DNA from: Tetrahymena thermophila SB210
Taxonomy: Eukaryota; Ciliophora; Oligohymenophorea; Hymenostomatida; Tetrahymenidae
NCBI RefSeq assembly: GCF_000189635.1
Contig: NW_002476153.1
Span: forward strand, 93,826-157,825
Direction of reading: 5' to 3'
Length of the DNA: 64,000 nucleotides
The position numbers were made by a program, and so were the translations under genes. Within the stretch, counting starts at the first letter, position 1; the number at the start of each line of letters is the position of its first letter. The notes below the pieces were generated by a model. The model did not search any database. It saw nothing but the letters and a program-made list of their open reading frames with translations, and was not told where the DNA came from. This document shows, piece by piece, positions 41,211 to 53,400 of this stretch.

Positions 41211-44200
41211 TCAGTTATTTTTTGAATAATATTAGCTTTTGCTCTTTGTTCTAGTTTTTTAAGAATTTTGAGTTAATAACTTCTAATTTCCTTTGCTTAA
41301 AAAGATAGATAATCTTAGTTATTTAATTTTTTCTTTTTTTATTACAGAGCTGTTCATTCTTTATAAAAACTTGTACTTTTTTATATAATAGTTATAGTTT
41401 TCTATTGTAATCGAGTAGTTATTATGTGGGAAAAAAACTTAATAGATATTCATTTTTTCAAAATTATTTAGCTCTAAGCTAGACCATTAAGTTAATTAAA
41501 TCGCTTAATTATACAGTAGGCTTTAAACGTTAAAAGGATTTGATATCTAGCTTAGTTAATTAACTGCTTTTAGCATTTGATCTTCTTTTTTTTCTTTTTA
41601 TTTTATTTTTTCGTTTTAAAAACTGTTTTGTTACTTGTTTTTTTGACTCAAAGATGTGATGCTGGATATTTTTTTATAATTTTTAATCGATTAAGAGTCA
41701 TTTTTTTATTTGCTGTCATTTTAAACATTTTTATTTATTTAATCAAGCTATGGTTAGAACTATATTTGATTATAGCTTTAGGAATTATTAACAGAAATAC
41801 TATTTGAGTTTGGTCCATAAGCATATATTGAGTTATTTTAACTCTGTTGAGTAAAGGTTAACTATTAAGATTATTAGTTATATTATATATTGCTGTTATA
41901 AGGACTTTATAAAGATTGATTATTTAATATGCTATTTGAAATATTACTATTTGTATTTTAGCTATTTTGGTTAGATTATACACTTAATTATATCAATTTT
42001 TAACTTTCCTTTATTTCTTCTAAAATTATTTTTCTGCTTGATTCTCTTAACATCTAACTATTAAGAAATGAAGTGTGTTTATTGCTTTTTCTACTTTCTC
42101 CTTTTTCTAAAGTAGGGTAACGAATATAATCAGAGAGCTAAACCATATTAATTAAAAAAATTTTATTTAAACGATTTATAAAGTTTTTTAAAAAGTAAAA
42201 TTTTTTATAATAGTCTATGATTTGGTTGTAAATAAACATTTATATAATTTTTCATTAATATTGCAAAAAATTATTTCAATAAAATTACTAATTTTGATGA
42301 AGAGGCTCCTAAGAAAGCCAAAGAATCTGATCTACCAATTTGAGAAGTTTATGTCCTTTTAATTTTTCTCTACTACTATTACTATATTACATATTAAGAT
42401 CCCTGTATAGTAGGTGAAATATGAGGTTTATTTGGAGAGTTATTTTCCTAAATAATATTTTCTGTTCCAAATTCATTATTCATTTTTGGATATAATACCT
42501 AAAGAGATTTATGAGAAGACTAAGTCTTTTATTCTTTATCTTCATTTTTTTGATCAAATACAATTTCCTGATTTTTGAGTATTTGTAACAACTCATTTAA
42601 ATTTTCATATAGATTTTTTTCTATCAAAAAATTAACAATTTCTTCTTGAATTTATTTTTAAATTTATGTAGCTTTATCATGTTTCATTATTTTTTTTCTA
42701 AATTCTTGATTTTATGAATTCCTTTCTTATATTGTTTCAGCTTTGTAGTTGATTAGAATTTTATCCTTATTTGGAATGTAATTTACGAAAGGGCAGTCTT
42801 TTATAAGATGCTAAAACTAGCCACAGCTATAGCATTTTAAACCTAATAATTTTTATATTTATTATATTTTAAAGTTGTAATGATAAATTTTAATTTCAAT
42901 AAATATTTAGTCAAAAAATAAGTTATAATTAGATAGTTATTTAGTTATTTAGTTAGTTAGTTACCTAATCTTTTCGAAGTAGAATATAAATTTAGCTTAT
43001 CTTTCATCATGCAATATGTTTCAAAATCTTTTTAATAGGACTTGATGACACTTAAAAAGTCCTATAAGTTGACATAAACTACTTTAACTACATTAACTGA
43101 AGAGGCTGAATGATTAGAAGTTGCTTAACTAAAGAAAGGTTATTCTCCAAATACATCATTTTTTGATAGTATTTTAATTTATCTTTTTTTCCCACCCATA
43201 TCCAAAAAGAGTTAAACCTCTCCCTTGACTATAAAATACAGATTTAAATTTGGGTTGTCTTATTCATAAATTATTTCTTCAGGAGAAAATTTTTTTTCTT
43301 TGAGTAAAGGCGCCAAATTTAGCAAAAACTATTCACTATAATTAAGATTGAAAGCTTTACACCCTTTTAGGATCTAAATATACATTTCTCTAAATACTTC
43401 TTTTCTTAAAGATTTACATAACTAAGTCTAAATAATATTGTGAACTTCCATATCTTTTTCTGTTTCTCTCTGCAAATAAGCAAAGTTTTCTTTGATTTTC
43501 ATTATCATGTTATTTTTAATACCTCTTTCATTTAAATAGCCACTAATTTATGCCATTTTTTACTAAAACTAAGATTTTTTCTTTGTTATATTGGTTACAA
43601 TAGTACCTATTTGATTTATACTGTAAGCAAACACACCACAACTAATAAGAGTGATAAAAATTACAAAAACTCTTTCATAACTAGTTTTGGGTACGTAATC
43701 TCCATAACCCAATGTTATCATAGTTATAACTGCCCAATAAATTGATGTAATATACTGTTCTTAAATAGTTGCTGTTCCTAAAAAAATAAAATCAAAGTAA
43801 ACCTTAAGAAACCATTATTATTTAATTATAAATCAAATCAAATTAAACTTTAAAAAAGGAATTTCATAATCATAATATAATTTAGTTGTGTTAAAAGATA
43901 TTTAATTTTTAATAGAATTATTTACTTAAATTATAAAAATCTACCCATGTTTGTTAAATATCATAAATATTTTCTATTACAGCAATTAAGAAAAAAAAGC
44001 AACCACAATAATGAGCTATAAATAATACATAAAATATTAGATTTGAAAGATCTACCAAGCTCGAGTATTTATATCTTAAATTCACTCTTTCTTCAAAGCT
44101 TCGTAGTATAGACTTGAGACGAAATATTTTAGCAAATATAAAATAGTTCAGATATTGAATTTTAATAAAAGAGTTAATTAAAAATATAGTTGCCACAACT

Positions 44201-45523
44201 AAATCAATAAAAAAATTGCCTATTTTTTAATTTATAATAAATTATTTAAAAACACTGCTTATTTTTATATAAAATAGATTTTATTCTAAAAAGTCTTTTT
44301 TAAAATTATAAAACAATACCTTTCTTTATGTAATGCTAAAAAATTTTAGTCCTGTTAAATATAAGCTTTCCTTTTGAGTAGTATGCTTGTAAAGAATTAA
44401 ATAGTATATCTAAATATAAGATTACTGGTAATTAAAGCTATAAAAGAGTGCTGAAGAAATTTGTTTCTTAGTTGTTTTAAAAAGAAATCTAAAAGGGTAT
44501 ATATATTATTTACCACAAGATGGATATAAATAGGAAAATCTCCCAAATTAATTTTTTTAGTGATGAAGGTTCAATAACTCCAGATTTAAATATTTGAATA
44601 AATTACCTTAATTTGTCTCTTTTTTGTAAGAATTAATTCCATCTCTTGGAATAAAAATACATTTTAAAATCCCAAGTAGAGTATTTATTTTTTTTACTTA
44701 AAATATATTCATTCATTTAATAATATTGAAAATCTGATGCATTATCTTTAAGTAGCTTAAATTGATTTATTTTCATTTGCTAGAATTTGAGAGCTTAACT
44801 GTATTTTTTAATTTGTATAATGAACTATTTTACTTATGTTATTATTATTAATGGTTTTTTTTTCCATGCTCCAATGAATCCAGCTGAGTCTCTCTCGAGT
44901 TCAGTGTCATCACATTTTCTAAAGCTTGCTGCATTTATGCTGTTGCTTTGTTACAGTGTAATAGGACTGTCTGCTTGAGGGAGATTTGGAGAAAATATAA
45001 AATCGCTCTTGTTGTGTTCTTTTTATGAAGGAAATTTTATTTTAATGGCTTCATTCATTTCGTTTGAGTTGCAATTTGAATTATAAGTTTAACTTAAAAC
45101 AGATTTATCATCTTATTAATCACTTTATTTTTATTTTTTAGATTATTTAAATGATTAAACACAACTTATATTTGGTGATATCGAAGCATCATCATTATAA
45201 ATATGTGAGTTATCATTTCCATCTTATCTATGATATTTGCTGAATACTTTACTTTCTTAAGTTTTACCTAATTCATCTTAGTAAGCAACAAAAGATTCAA
45301 CATCATTTTCAATGTAATTATCATAACGTTCTTCTTGTACACTTCTTTACCTTTAAGTAGAATTTTTATTAGTTTTTGTTAGCTGATAAATTGTATCTTC
45401 TTGTTTATAAGGCATCTATAATATATCCTCTTAATCGTAATTGCACTTCATAAAATTACTTCGCATATTTTCAGCTCCACTTCTTAAAGAGCCTTAGTTA
45501 TTTTAAATTTGTTTTTTTAGCAT
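41211..45523 (-). CDS. CNG/EAG-type K+ channel with degenerate cyclic-nucleotide-binding fold and CCHC zinc knuckle, 1263 aa
   Basis: Minus-strand exons: 45523-44320, 44219-43926, 43777-42965, 42842-42289, 42137-41211 (stop TCA 41211-41213); 1264 codons. A polar 300-residue N-terminus precedes a six-helix channel. S1 begins at LIWEIFLFISILW, S2 is followed by YYSKGKLIFNRTKIFQHYIKK, S4 is FAKIFRLKSILRSFEERV, and the pore reads TMITLGYGD (521-526), a K+-selective filter. A C-linker and cyclic-nucleotide-binding-like fold follow (LYFIVKGEVQLFLD...DVFGEQPFFS), but the Arg expected in the phosphate cassette is absent (NHSASS), so nucleotide binding is doubtful. A CCHC knuckle C-x2-C-x4-H-x4-C (774-787, DNA 42793-42834) comes next, then about 470 Gln/Asn/Ser-rich residues. 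The final intron was set by phase and composition; 42130-42289 read straight through is non-coding in character. Confidence 0.9.
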
Positions 45524-46401
45524 TTTCAAAATTTAAAAACGGATGTTTATATTTATGAATGAAATTATTAGTAATTTATCACTTGATTTTTAATTCTACT
45601 AAATAACTCTATACTTTGTTTATTATTATTAAAAAGAAGTAAAAATTTATCAAAAAAATTTGTGATTCAAACATGTATATTTATATCCATACATATATTT
45701 CTATATACAATCATAAATAAATATATATTGATAATTACTTCACATAATTTTTAAAAAAACTCTGCTAACCTAATAACTGGTGTAGTTATAATTTATTTTA
45801 TCATAAATTAATAATTTTATTTTAATTTTGTAATATGATGAAGATGATAAATTAAATTTTATATTTTTATATAAGAAGGGTATCTATGCTTTATTAGAAT
45901 CATAAAAATCAATTGTCAAAAAAAGCGAAAACTAAATTGTATTTGTGTTAATTTAAGTATTTTTTAAATCAATGACTTATTTATAAAAATAAATTGATAT
46001 CTTTTATTAAACGTAATTAAATTATTTTATAGAGTATGAATGCAGTTGATATATAAAAATAAATATTCTAATTTTGTATATTAGTTAATTAATTTTTGTT
46101 TATCATACCATATTTTTATATATTTGTGCGGAGAGGTAGGATTAAAGTAAATTAAATTCTAGAATATATTGGAATAAAATGAAAATATATAATCTAGATT
46201 GTATTGGCAGTATATTTTTTAGTTTAAGGACTATAAAGGTGTTTTTATTTTAAAATTTAAGTTAATCGTTATTGATTTAATGTGTAAAAATTGAAAATTA
46301 GTATTTAAAGCTTAGATATTTAGTTAGTAAGTAGACTATAAATTGAAAAGCAAAATTTAAAATAGTTTGTTTATTTTTAAGATTGTTGGATTTTTTCATA
46401 G
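45524..46401. other. Intergenic, no gene seen
   Basis: Upstream region of the minus-strand K+ channel and downstream of the 430-aa gene. It is AT-rich with ATATAT runs near 45660-45730. Nothing specific can be annotated. Confidence 0.55.
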
Positions 46402-47694
46402 TCAATTTGATTCTTAATAAAATTTTTCCATAAAATTTTATGCTTAACATTGATAACGAAAATCCTACTAGAAAAGGAGTTATTAATTGTTTTTTTTCCT
46501 AATACCTTCAAGTTTTAGTAGCTGGTTAACATTTATATCAAAATTACTAACGACAACTGCAAAGCTTAATCCTAAATATTAAATATTGATGGTTGGAGTT
46601 AAAGATATGATATAATCATCAAAGGTTTTTATATTTGCTTAATTTTAAAACTCATAATTTGGATTAATTCCTAATTCTTTTGCTAGTACCATAATTACAG
46701 TATCTAATCGCGATTTCCCGCTAAATGGCTCAAAACCTCTATGCTTCATCACATAACTAGAGAAAGTAGATTTTGTAGCTCCCATCATTTTAATAAACCC
46801 ATCTGAATACCCTTAAACTATTTTTATAAGCTAATTATCTGAAGGATTTAAATACAATAATTAGTATGTAAAGATTTTTTAGCTGTCTAATTACTCTATA
46901 TATTCAAGGGTCCTTGACTTTGACTATTCTAAATGCTTGATATCAAATTTCATATCTTTGTTATACTAAATACCTTTTTATAATGACTATCTAATCAATG
47001 ATGCCAAAATATGAGCATCCTAAGAACTCACTGAATCTAAGATTTTAGTTATATACTCTAAGTTATCTGGCTGACTCTACAAGAAATTTTAACACATTTC
47101 AAAGACACCTTACTTCTTATGATAAATTACTTTTTCAATAGGATTAAATTCAGAATAATGTTCTAGATCGAATATTTAATAAGGATCATATGTAAACCAA
47201 TCCATATTAATTATTTAACAAGATGAAAGTTAAAATTTCTGTTTAGACCTTATTTGGTAAGGTATTAAGGCTATAGATACACTTTTTTTTAGTTGGTTAG
47301 ACACCTTAAATTGCTGATCTTAATACTCTTAGTTCGAAGCTTGTATATCAAAAATACCTTCTTGATCATTGCTAACCTTACTATTTTTTTAGGAATCTTC
47401 TTTATGCTTTAAGTATTTAGATGGATTTTCATTTTGATATTTATTGGTTTGCGCTTTTTGCTATTTTTTAGTTGATATGATGTTGTTTGGTTTTCTTATT
47501 TATTTCTTTTTCTCTTAAGGTAATACTACTAGACTTTTATTTTATCCTTCAAAAACTAAATGAAATTATAACGTGTTGAGTGAACTTAACGAGCTGTTGG
47601 CTAATGAATTGTTGGAGTTTATTTCATCACGCGAAACTGAACAATCATCAGATGAATAATATTATTTGGTTTATGATAAGTTACATTGATACAT
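46402..47694 (-). CDS. Hypothetical protein with conserved-looking DGFxKMMG block, 430 aa
   Basis: Single minus-strand frame of 431 codons from ATG at 47694-47692 to the TGA at 46404-46402. The first 140 residues are Ser/Gln/Lys-rich. The second half is well composed and probably globular: DWFTYDPYQIFDLEHYSEFNP, several helices, then a block around residues 295-330 (YSDGFIKMMGATKSTFSSYV, RGFEPFSG) and LDTVIMVLAKELGI. The block has a PAS-like feel, but I cannot assign it. No membrane helix or signal peptide is present. It lies head-to-tail behind the K+ channel gene on the same strand. Intronless structure and codon use support a real gene; function unknown. Confidence 0.75.
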
Positions 47695-50462
47695 CTTCAA
47701 ATAGTTTGTCACTTTAACAAATAAATATTAAACTAGTCTAATTAATTAAGAATTTTTTTATGTATGAGAGAGCGATTTGAATGTTTTTTTAGCTTTTAAT
47801 CCTAAGAGATTTTCTTATTGTTTATTTTTGTAATAATTATTATTTTTTTTTGTTGTTTTTATTTTATATTATCACTGATTCAATCATTTTGCTTATAAAT
47901 TAAAATTTTGTTTAATTATCTATCTGTCTTGGTTTCTAAGGCTAATAATCTTAATAAGCATTCACGCTTATTTGCTGATTTTATGGAATCTAAACAAATC
48001 AAATCAAATCACATTTTTATGAGAATAATATTTGCTTCTAATTTTAATTGAGTGTGTTTAAGTTAATTTGTATTTTTCTTTCCATTTATTTAATGCATTA
48101 ATGCACGATTAAATTTATTATGATACTCACGAATGATTAAAATCACTGATTAAAAAGTAAATTGACTAAGTTTAGTTAAAAGCAAATTTACTCAGGCATC
48201 TATTAATTTTTAAATACATGAAATAAATATTAATAAATTTGCTTAAAATTTACTTTTTTTTCCATTTTGTTTGATAAGTAAATCAAAGTTTACTTGCAAC
48301 ATTTATGATAAATAAAATGTTTAAAATATAGCAAAAAACCACTTTTCATTATTAATAAATAAATAAATTAAGAAATCATTATTAAATTGAAAATTGTTTA
48401 TTTATATGTTCTAGATTTCTTCCAAAAAGTGAATACAACATTTGATAATATTTCATTTCAATTAACCATGGCAAAAAAATGATAGAATTACCTTCATATA
48501 TTTTTAATATAAATTTTTTATTTCTAAGCCAAACAAATTTCCTCCATAAAGTATGAGAGTTACTTTTAAAAATTTATAAATTTTAATAGCTTGTTTTATA
48601 TTCTATTATTTTTATAAAAATTTTCTAATGATTAAAGAAATAAACTGGATTCATTTTTAAAAAAAATAGTTTGTTTTTAAGACCTAAAAAATTGCAGGTA
48701 ATTAATTATATTTCTTGTCAGAATTTTATAGGAGAAGTGTAAATTTTTTTTTCCTTACACAATTTTTATTAGGAATAATCATCTAAAATAAAGTTATTCA
48801 ATCTAAAAAATGTTAACTTTTTCTTTCATTTGAAAATATAAAATATGATTATACCAATAAGGCAGACACAAAATTAAAATAAATAAGTTAAGCTACAAAA
48901 TCGTTTGCTTCAATCAAACAATCTCCAATCTATTTTTTAAAATATAAACAAAAACAATTAAAATGTCTACTCATAAAATATTACTTTCTCTTATTTACCT
49001 AGTTTAGTAAATTGAATTAAAAGGTAATTAGTTTATAAATTTATTCTTTTCTATATTAAAATATTTAATAATAAACAAACTTTTAATAGAGAAGGAGCCT
49101 AAAATTATTCACAACTAAAGCTTAAATCTTATAGAAATAACATTGTAATTAAAAAAAATTATAAGGTGATTGGGGAAAATAAAAATAGGCTCAAATTTCA
49201 ACCATAATTTAATCTAATTATCTGGCATTTAATGAATTCCAATTTTCATTAATGATTAGAAAAGTTTAAATAAGATTTAACATTCATGGTAATTTGTAAA
49301 TACTTTTTAATTTCTGGCTTCAAATTGTTTTGGGTAGTATGAATTATCAAATATAAATCATAATTAATTCAGGTATTAAACCTAATTATAATTCATATAA
49401 AAAAAATACTTAATTTATTTAGCTTTCCCTATTCCTACTCACCTACCAAACAAAATATATGAATTGTTTAGTATACTTAATAGATTTTTAAATAATATGC
49501 TCAATTTATGTATATTAATAGCAATCAAATTATATGATATACTTTTAATTTTCATCAAATAATATATCAAATACTTTAAAATTATTTTTTACATCAAAAA
49601 TTCTTATATTTTCTTCCTTTAATAATTTATTTTATTTACCTAAAAGTTGGTTCATTAATAGCATCCTACGTTTAAAACAGTAATTACCTCAACTTTATCA
49701 ATCCAAACCATCAAAAATTTTTAAACAAATCTAAATTAATTTCATCATAATTAAAAAAAGCATTAAATTAAGTACTCTTATAATATATCAAAAAAATTTA
49801 ATAAAATAATTTTTAGAATAATCTTAATAAAATTGTTAGATATCTTTGTTAAAATATTGATGAGATTAATAGAAAAGAAAATTTAAATTTTAATAATAAC
49901 TAAAAAAAATTAGAAAATTGATAAATAAAAATGCTGTTCAACAAAAAAACACTTTAAATAATTTTATCATTTGATAAATTTTTCTAATTTAATTTTGATT
50001 ATATTTTATTTATTAAATAATTTTAATTATTCTAAATTTCCATTTAAATTTGATGAAAAATTTCTAATTTTCTAAATATAAAATATTAATACTTTATTAA
50101 TTTAGGAAATTATTTTTTTTTAATTTTTTGTTAAAAATAGTACTTGTAAAGCTTGAAAATTTACATAAATTTAGCATAGAAAATAAATGATATTGTATGA
50201 TAGAAATAATAAAATATTGCTTGTAAATAAGGTTTATTTAAAATTTTTGATTTTAAATTATCAATAAAAAGAAGATTAACTAACCATTTAAATTTGTTAA
50301 AGAAACAACTTAAAAATATTGTTAGCCATAATATTTGCTCTTCACTTTTGATATTCTATAAAAAATTCAAATTATCATAAGAAATATTAAAAAAAGATAT
50401 AAAAAATTAATAAACTTGGTAAATTTTGAATTATATATAAAATAGAATTAGGAAAGCTCAAA
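47695..50462. other. 2.8 kb intergenic, no gene seen
   Basis: Divergent region between a minus-strand and a plus-strand gene, the longest gene-free stretch in the window. It is AT-rich throughout. I looked for short exons, tRNA folds and repeats on both strands and found none I can support. It should contain two promoters. Confidence 0.5.
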
Positions 50463-53400
50463 ATGTAAAGACCATTTATTAGAGATAACTAAAATCTATG
50501 TAACGGAGGTCCCCTTAATTTGATCTAAAATAAGCACTAAAAAATTGAGCTAATTACCCTTTTGGATAAATGCACATGTACATTTTTCATTAGAACAATT
50601 TGAAAACAAATAATAAATTAATTAGGATATAACCTAAAAATATAAATAGAATTTATAATTTTTATTAGCATTTTAAATGAATTTTTAATTTTATATTAGA
50701 AATTTGCAAGGATGATAGATTAATATTAAGGAATATGGTTAAAGAAAATGATTCAGAAGTTATTTAGCTTCTTTTTAAGCATAAAAGAAACACAGGTAAA
50801 ATATATTTATCTATTTCTATGATTGTTTGCTTGATATTAAACTCAAATTTAAATATTAGCATGGGATAGTTCTAATTATATTTTTACTTTTAAATAACAG
50901 ATATGCTTATACTTTAGTCTAACTTAAGAAAAATTGTGAACAAATTCAAAAATAAAAAGGGAGAACCTAAATAATATATCACTTTGCCTCCCTCCAATAG
51001 CTTTATAAAGCTGCCTACTAATAACACTTCTTTTGATGTAATTTAATTTGAATTTTTTTAATTTAATAAATATCTGTTAAGGTTTAAAATTTGCTTAAAA
51101 AATTTAAATTAATAAATGAACAGACCTCTGGAATCTTTCACAGAAAAGCAAAAAGAAGTATTTCGCCTATGGTCAAAAATTATAGTTCCAACAACTCTAG
51201 TAATATACTAACCAATTAAACTTATCAAACCACTTAAACAAGAGATCCGTTATCTCAGCTTCATAATTGTAGCAGCACAACAATAAACCGTTCTGTATCC
51301 TCTAACTATATTTTAGGTAATCGCTCTATGTCAAATATTATGATAGGTAAAGGAAAGCGCATTCCTTCAAAAGATAAAATAAAAAATCAAGATGAAAACT
51401 AAAATAATAGCTACATTTTTAATACAAGCAGCTTTATTTAGAATCCTTGCAACTTTTCCAATTTAGGTAATGATCAATAAATGGGTAATATAGAAAATAA
51501 AAATAAGTCAAATAAAATTAACAGAATCCCTTCATAATAATCTTAATAATTGACTAACTAAAACTTTTAGATTTAAACTCATCATTCCCACTAATTCAGT
51601 AATGCAAGTATAATAGCTTAGTAAAATCAGAATAACATGTATGGAAATTAAACAATAAATACAATTCAAAACGATAACTCCTAAAATATCAGCTACACCA
51701 ACTTGAATACTACTAATTTAAATTTTTATTAGGAAATGGCTGAAGGTAATTACTAATTCAATTTCAGCGGTCGCACATCCTTAAATGGTGGATCTATGCT
51801 AAACAATTGTTATAACTAAATTCCTTAAAATTAATATTAATAGCAGGAACAATTAGAAATTTTGAAATAGCAAAATGATATGACTTAACAAAATATCTTT
51901 TACTTATAATAATAAAATGCTAATGCAATATAGTAAAATAATGACTCATTTCCTTATTTTACTTAGAATAATAACTAAAATTAAAATTTTATTAGCAATT
52001 CTGATAATAATATTTGCAGCTAATAAGATATGCATGCTTTAACTTTAGGATAAAATTAACTGCAATTTTATAATTAAAACTAATAAAATAATTAAGGGGA
52101 TGCTAATATCAACTAGCCCTTGAGTAGCAAAAGCAATAGATCTGTTTAGATGCAAAACTATAGCAATCAAGCTAATCATTATTAAGATAATGAAAATTTA
52201 AATGCTAACAAGTATAGCAGCAGATCTACGCCTCAAAATGGATTAATACAGAACTTTTAGATTGAGAAGTCTCCAGAATTTTAAAATGATATTGAAGAAG
52301 ATAGAATAATCTAAATGCAAGAAATTTAGAAAAGGTCATTTTCCTAATCATCTCAAAATTAATTATTTTAGTAAATTTAATTTTACAACTTTATTTATGT
52401 AATTCATATTTTATGGTTTTTTAAAAAATAGGTAGCAAGAGGCTAATCGTTAAAACAAAAATTCACATAGATATGTTAATAATGGATCTATAGGAGAACA
52501 AAATTAAAGCAGCAATTCTTAATTTTAAAATAACTAAAAAGATGATTAATTCTACAACTTTTCCAATAATAATAGATAAAGTAATTAGTCGAATAACCTT
52601 GAGACTAGTTTAACCACAAATAATAATAATAATGAATAAGGTGAAAATGATAGAATTTAAGAATGCTTTGATGAATATAATATCAAAGAAGATCGTCCAC
52701 TTAAAGTTAATGCTATATTGAATAACTATTAAGCACAGTAGAAAATATAAAACTAAAATTACTAATAGAATGATTAAATCCAAAGAAGTAGCAGAAATAA
52801 TTATTCTGACTCTAAGAGAGATTAGTCAATACCTGAATATTCCCCGTTTAAACAAAATTAATAAATCACTAAAAACTAACATTCATAAAGAACTAATTAT
52901 TAGTAGAATGAAGAAGATGAGCTTGTAGAAGCAGAGAGTGTATTTTAAAACAGTGAATAAAAATATTTTTTATCAGCTAAAAAAATCCTCTCTTAGAAAA
53001 AGTAAATAAATTAAATTAATTGCAAATAATAAATTCTATATTAAAAAAAATAGATTATTAGAATAAACTCTGAGAAGGAGCTAGACGAAAAATGATGAAA
53101 GCAAAAATATAGTAGATGCTAATCTCAATTAGAATAGCACAATATCTAACTAAAAAGAATTTAAAATTCCCACTGAAAGAAAATGCTCTTAATTTAATTA
53201 CGATGAACAAAGTGATTAAAAATAAAATGATTATATTGATACTCAGTTAAGAGAAAGTAGAAACAACAGATTATCAGAATTAGATGAAGACCCAGTTAAA
53301 AGAGCAAAGATGTAAAGAGATTTAAGTTGTAATATTTCTAACAGTAAAAAAATAGAAACTTTTAATCCTCCAACAGTTGGCAGCTGCATCAACTTAGATG

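Noticed and set aside
41577..41807. Plus-strand hydrophobic open frame
   Set aside because: Antisense to the last exon of the minus-strand K+ channel; the hydrophobicity reflects complementing Lys/Asn/Gln codons.
42130..42288. Reading the K+ channel straight through to the TGA at 42130
   Set aside because: The translated stretch is non-coding in character; splicing 42138-42288 closes in phase and opens a further 308 residues of coding-like sequence.
44457..44519. Possible intron after the S1 helix of the K+ channel (GTAAAT donor context on minus strand)
   Set aside because: Reading through gives a canonical S1-S2 linker and the DILFNSLQAYYSKGKLI segment of this channel family, so the sequence is exon.
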